64,000 bases of DNA, from positions 12,634,632 through 12,698,631 of the forward strand of contig NC_087377.1 in assembly GCF_963675165.1 (NCBI RefSeq), in the 5' to 3' direction. Origin of the DNA: Halichondria panicea (taxonomy: Eukaryota; Porifera; Demospongiae; Suberitida; Halichondriidae). The position numbers were made by a program, and so were the translations under genes. Below, piece by piece: positions 59,677 to 64,000 of the stretch (its first letter is position 1; every line of letters starts with the position of its first letter). The notes below the pieces were generated by a model. It was given only the letters and a program-made list of their open reading frames with translations, searched no databases and had not been told where the DNA came from.

Positions 59677-60878
59677 ATTTCACCTGGTCTCTCCCTGCAC
59701 ATCAAGCTCCCAGGATTCTCCACCCACTCTCCCCTACCCCACACATCAGTGCATGTGCTGGTCTTCACATCAAAGGGGAACAGTCCCTCGTCACAGCGAT
59801 AGGTGACCTCTGAACCCAGTGAGAAGAGTGGTGTCCCACCACTGATGTCCACACTACCTCTGGATGGTGCATTAGGAGAGCCACAGGTGACTGGGGGATC
59901 TAATAAGGACACCAATGAAAAGAAGCATGTACAAATTTATGATTAAGATTATATACCTGTAATCGGACTGCTGCAGTCAAAGGTCCCAGGGTCAGGAGAC
60001 CATCCACTACTGCCACATGTTGAGGTTCTCACTTCATTGTCTCCACTGTAAGTGAAGGTGAGCATAGATCCACCAATAGTGACAGGAGGTGTGTTGGTGA
60101 TGGTCACACCAGCAGCAGTAGACGGTGTGGGGCACACAACTGTAAGAGAAGGAGCACAGATATATAATGTACATGACGTTTAATGAGCTTATACTCAGAT
60201 TTACAATTCTAGTTTCATTCATTCCAGCACAGTTGTCAGCTCTGATAGTCACATTGTATATAATGTTGTGTAGGAGACAGTGATTTGTGCTAAGGTGGTG
60301 TCCACAGTGACTGGTGACCCGGAGAGAGATGTTGGGGAGATGATGAGGGCATACCTGATAGACACACCACTAGTAGAGGAGGGAGCCTCCCAGTCCAGAG
60401 TGATATCAGAGGAACTGGGTTGATTTAGAGTGGAGGGTATTCTTGGGTTTAGTGGAGAGGTTGGATTACCTGTGTGTGACATCAATAAGAGACTGTGCTA
60501 GATTAGTAAAGATAGCTCCTCATCAGCAACCAATATTGTCTGCTGTAGTTCAACAACTGTAATACCATTTAAAGTGCAGGTCACAATGCTTCCATCCAGT
60601 ACAGACACTTCACTGAGGTTGATGAGAGTAGAAGTCAGGTTTACTCCGTCACTGCTCACAAGAACAGCCTCAAACATGATCACTCTAAACCCAAATGTGT
60701 CCCTTCGACCAACTAGAGAGGCCAATGAAGGGTGTACTTTGCATAGTCATTAACCCAGACTCTGCTGGAGGTTCGACTTGCCATCTCAGTACACTAGACA
60801 TATCACCAGGCACAGAGCATGTGAACAGAACTGCCTCTCCAGGACATGCAGCACTGCTGTTGGACACCAGAGAGGCCT
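59677..60878 (-). pseudogene. G: decayed Ig-FN3-CCP(x2) receptor
   Basis: Minus strand. The Ig exon starts at 60878 (AACPGEAVLFTC, LRWQVEPPAESG), followed by FN3 (about 60210-60475), CCP1 (59957-60140) and CCP2 (59677-59900). The order and sequence match E. Defects: one extra base near 60716 in the Ig exon, the Ig exon donor changed from GGTAAG-type to GATGAG, one base missing near 60255 in FN3, and in CCP1 the second cysteine replaced (TFTYSG). CCP2 runs to a stop (CRERPGEM) and no membrane exon follows before unrelated sequence at about 59640. A GTGAGT donor at 60955 may mark the old first exon. Not functional as written. Confidence 0.7.
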
Positions 60879-60959
60879 CTGTTGAAGTTAACGGTATGGA
60901 GATCTAGTATAATTATATATTTTAGATGCTGTATTGGACTCACCTGTAGCTGTGTGTCT

Positions 60960-61356
60960 ATAAAGCAAAAGTAAAAAATAGGAAATTAGGCCAAGACATT
61001 ATCACAGAGCTACATCTAGCTCTATGATTTAACTAAGCTAAGTTCCAACTGTAAACAATGTCATATCATATGATATGACATAATTATTATATTTAGTTAA
61101 CACTCTTTACCAATCAACTAGATCTAGACAAGATTAGAGAAGTTGATTTAACTTGGTACGAGTGTTAACTAAACATCATGCTGGAGTGAAAAAAGCAGTA
61201 GACTATACTCTAGCTGCAAGCTATGTCTTTTTCTACTGTGACCCTTAAATTAATACTAATAATTACTTCAAATAATAGTTGTAGATTGCATGACCCTTTA
61301 TCAGAGCTAGTACCCTTGTCTCACTTGATGTTTATTGTGTAGTGGATCTTTACCGT
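60960..61356. other. No gene seen
   Basis: AT-rich. Contains a TGTCATATCATATGATATGACA palindrome near 61060 and, at 61280, the GCATGACCCTTTATCAGA flank also seen at 14035. Confidence 0.4.
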
Positions 61357-61441
61357 CTGTTTTGTGAAGGATGAAGAGTTGCTGGAGCTGGCGGATCATC
61401 TCAATGAGATCTCTCAGAAACTCTTGACTATTTGTGAGGCT
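61357..61441 (+). pseudogene. Relic of a Death-domain exon
   Basis: The frame VKDEELLELADHLNEISQ and LLTICEAG ends in a phase-1 GTGAGT donor, exactly like R1 exon 16 (ELAGHLHNIG.., LMTIYDTG, donor in phase 1). No first Death-domain exon is nearby. Confidence 0.45.
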
Positions 61442-62442
61442 GGTGAGTATGCAGTCACTGTTAGAAGCATAGATTATTAAAGGGATTAGAAACAGAAGCG
61501 GATCACGTGCTAACATACATAGACTTGATGCTTGTGATTAGAATGCCCTTGATCTCATCTGTGTTTCACTTTTTAATTAGTGGAAACGATAGCGTTGACT
61601 TAAAACTCTGCTATAAGAGACGATCATTCAGGCATTCAGGCAGGTATTGTACCAGTGCTTTGTGCTGTTATTGGGAGGTAAGTGCGTCTTATAACAGCAT
61701 CAGGTTTTAAGCACTACATCTCCTTTAGCTGGATTAAGATTGGCTGGCAGAAAATTGCCCCCTCTGGATCTCACCCAAGACACAAAACATGGTATTTGGG
61801 GTTTTACTCTGACTTGCATCCAAAGGTCCTCTATATAACATCAATACAGCACCTCTAACAACGCTACTCGCCCTCACAGACACTATATAGTGACTGGTTC
61901 TAGTCTGTTGCAATTAATTTTCTTCATGTCAGTGGGGTAGGCAGAGGGGACTGACGGGGCTAGCTTGAAACTGTAATCTGTCGATCTATTCTGCAGTACT
62001 GTATGCGCATAGTTACTAGAATGATGTCATGTAATGGATATGTGGGCAGGGCCATCTGATGCGCATGCTTACTGCTGAGGAAAAGTGATGACCTTTTTTT
62101 AGTGAATAAGTTTCAGCGTCTATGCTTCAATAATTTGAGCCCTGCCCTTCCCAATCCAAAATTCAAAATCCTGGCTACACCACTGCATGTAAAATAACAG
62201 CCTCGGTTAAACCACGGGGAAACATGGATTGTACCGCTTCCATTTCCAATCCCTTTCCTTTATCTATGTTGGAAGTGATTGGCATGTTAGTGGTAATGAG
62301 TATACTAAAAGTGAGACGGTGTACAATCCATTCATTCTAACATACATGTACTTTGGTACATACTTCTTCGATATACAAAAGACCTGCATGGAAGTTCCCT
62401 TTATCAAGCATGAGACATTTTATTCTCTGAATCCCTTCCAGT
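61442..62442. other. No gene seen
   Basis: No supported frame. TTTCCAATCCCTTTCCTTTATCTATG-type words at 62237 recur at 1270 and, in part, at 15119 and 43048, suggesting a short dispersed repeat. Confidence 0.35.
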
Positions 62443-62776
62443 TGTGTATGTCCACAGAGGAGAGACAACCACACCTATACCTACAGTGACACTTGTGTGA
62501 TTGTTGCTTATCTGGTCTGAAGTCTTTACCAAATCTACCCACCCTAGCACAGTTAACTGATGCATATACATGATTGTACCATTTGTATTTCATTTTACGT
62601 GTATTCTTGTTGTGTATGTTCACAGAGGAGAGACAACCACACCTATACCTACAGTGACACTTGTGTGATTGTTGCTTATCTGGTCTGAAGTCTTTACCAA
62701 ATCTACCCACCCTAGCACAGTTAACTGATGCATATACATGATGTACCATTTGTATTTCATTTTACGTGTATTCTTT
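62443..62776. repeat. Two tandem copies of a roughly 168-bp unit
   Basis: Units 62443-62609 and 62610-62776 share CACAGAGGAGAGACAACCAC, ACTTGTGTGATTGTTGCTTA, GTCTTTACCAAATCTACCCA and CATTTTACGTGTATTCTT almost without change. Parts of the unit also occur at 13895 and 14460-14560. The second copy ends at the TTTACAG acceptor of the next exon. Confidence 0.85.
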
Positions 62777-62780
62777 ACAG

Positions 62781-64000
62781 AACGATGTGGAGTGACACAC
62801 TGGAAGACGACAACCCAAGTGTGGAAAAGGAAATCAGACAAGGGGAACTCATACCACAGAATGTTGATCCAAAAATGTTCCATGACATCCAAGTAATACT
62901 AGCAAGGCTTGCAGGAAAGGCACATCAACTAATAGGAAATGCAACGACTAACCTAGCTGAGTGCTGGATGCAGTAAATTTGATGGCGGGAAGGTCATAAA
63001 CCGATCACAAAGTGGATCGTGGGACCATCGATGTATGGGGGCTGGTTTACGCCAAAACCTTGGTCCAGAGTGGGGACCTGATGTCTGGAGAAGGGTTACC
63101 CAGGCTTCTCCAAACAAAGTTTTTACTGACGTGACAGCATCTATTACTAACAGTTTGGCAAAAGATAAAAAACGAAAGGCAACAGGCCCAGCCAAAGAGC
63201 AACGAAGGAAAAGTAAATATTTAAAACTAGATGACACACCAGCAGCTCGAAAGGCATATGACCGACATGACGACGGCATTTCACCTGATGATACTACAGT
63301 AGATGTTTCTCCTGCCCAGCTGCAGATCATGGTTGAGAGTTACTACGAATGAAGAGTCAAAGTTTCTGAGAAAAGAGTCAAAGAAATTGAAGGGAGTACT
63401 AGAGAACAATCTGATAGTGATCAATGGAGACAGGAACGAAGACAACGAATTACAGTAGGAAGTATTGCAAAAATGAGAGAGACTACAAAAAAAAGCAAAA
63501 AAGTTGAAGAAATATTGTACACTACTTTCAGAGGCAATGAGGCCACACGGTACGGATCACTAAATGAGTCAACAGCTACATCTCAGTACATAACTCACCA
63601 ACATGGCAATTGTCATCCTGGCCTTACAGTACAGCAGTGTGGACTGTTTGTATTTCATGTAAATCCCTGGCTAGCTGCCACTCCTGATGGCCTAGTAACT
63701 GATCCGAGCAGTGAGAATCCCTCAGGGTTACTAGAACTGTTTTTCAGTGTACGCGATGAAACTATCGATGATGCTTGCTCCAACAAAACATTCTGGTTGG
63801 AAAAGAAAGGGAGCAAATATCAACTAAAACGAAAACATGGGTATTATTATCAGGTGCAATGTCAGCTATACTGTACAAATACAAGCTGGTGTGACTTTGT
63901 AGTTAGAACAACGAAGGACATACATGTAGAACGAATCTACAGAGACCCTAAGTGGTGGGGACTACAGCTTACAAAATTGAGGAAGTTTTACTTTTCTGCT
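62781..64000 (+). pseudogene. YqaJ-like (PD-(D/E)XK) nuclease of a mobile-element family, decayed and cut by the window edge
   Basis: From the TTTACAG acceptor the plus strand reads ATTNLAECWM, then, one frame over, SKFDGGKVINRSQSG, MGAGLRQNLGPEWGPDVW and a basic stretch to SYYE with a TGA at 63350. In the same frame after the TGA come RQRITVGSIAKM, FRGNEATRYGS, NPWLAATPDGLV, FSVRDETIDDAC, YYYQVQCQLYCTNTSWCDFV and RTTKDIHVERIYRD. This matches YqaJ/lambda-exonuclease-like proteins common in invertebrate mobile elements. The ExK part expected after the PDG reads LLELFFSVRD: the lysine and a neighbouring residue are missing. The frame loss near 62973, the TGA and the missing lysine indicate a dead copy. 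Confidence 0.65.

Overview
The window looks like nuclear DNA of a metazoan, most likely a demosponge (an Amphimedon-like genome). The reasons are AT-rich intergenic DNA, short introns with GT..AG borders, dense small inverted-repeat transposons, CA/GT microsatellites, and animal modules (Ig-like, FN3, CCP/Sushi, Death domain) in multi-exon genes. The species is an inference. All gene models were built by eye from reading frame, splice-site phase and comparison between copies inside the window.

The dominant content is a cluster of related cell-surface receptor genes, gene fragments and pseudogenes. R1 (+, 4398-10379, 18 exons, 796 codons) encodes signal peptide, Ig-like, FN3, three CCPs, one membrane helix, a cytoplasmic tail with seven tyrosine motifs (three fit the ITIM consensus), a Death domain and a proline-rich SH3-ligand tail. 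D (-, 38399-40212, 436 aa) has almost the same ectodomain but a short tail with YEEV and YGPV motifs. C (-, 17556-18210) is a 3' fragment joining an R1-like CCP to a D-like tail. E (+, 46812-48374) has the same layout, but a 2-nt insertion cuts off its tyrosine tail. G (-, 59677-60878) is a decayed relative. A (-, 2115-4068) and B (+, 27174-28617) are short Ig + FN3-like proteins ending in a hydrophobic tail, possibly GPI-anchored; B carries a frameshift. F (-, about 28866-31354) is a further Ig receptor with two hydrophobic segments and a tail sharing the tyrosine signature of C, D and E. Loose relics of FN3, CCP, tail and Death-domain exons lie between them. This is the pattern of a rapidly duplicating immune-type 'paired receptor' family: shared ectodomains coupled to inhibitory-like/death-domain, SH2-ligand-like, or no cytoplasmic signalling.

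Other genes are the 3' end of an unrecognised helical-repeat-like gene (20536-21939) whose exons recur as relics at 15630, 16545 and 59136; a possible 44-aa secreted peptide (23447-23581); and decayed transposon-associated genes: a C-terminal fragment at 487-1174, a Crypton-like fragment at 18371-18530, a RecQ-type helicase pseudogene at 55777-57240, and a YqaJ-like nuclease pseudogene running off the right edge from 62781.

Mobile DNA is abundant. A young Ty3/gypsy element (51230-55710, minus strand) has 244-bp LTRs that look identical. There is a 511-bp TTAA-flanked foldback element inside the end of another element (34459-34969), a pogo-like MITE nested in another MITE (25738-26042), several hAT-like non-autonomous elements, and a repeated MITE family with TACCGTATAGCGGG ends. 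A minisatellite of 19/21-bp units fills 10963-11795. Two CA repeats of about 300 bp end exactly at splice acceptors of R1.
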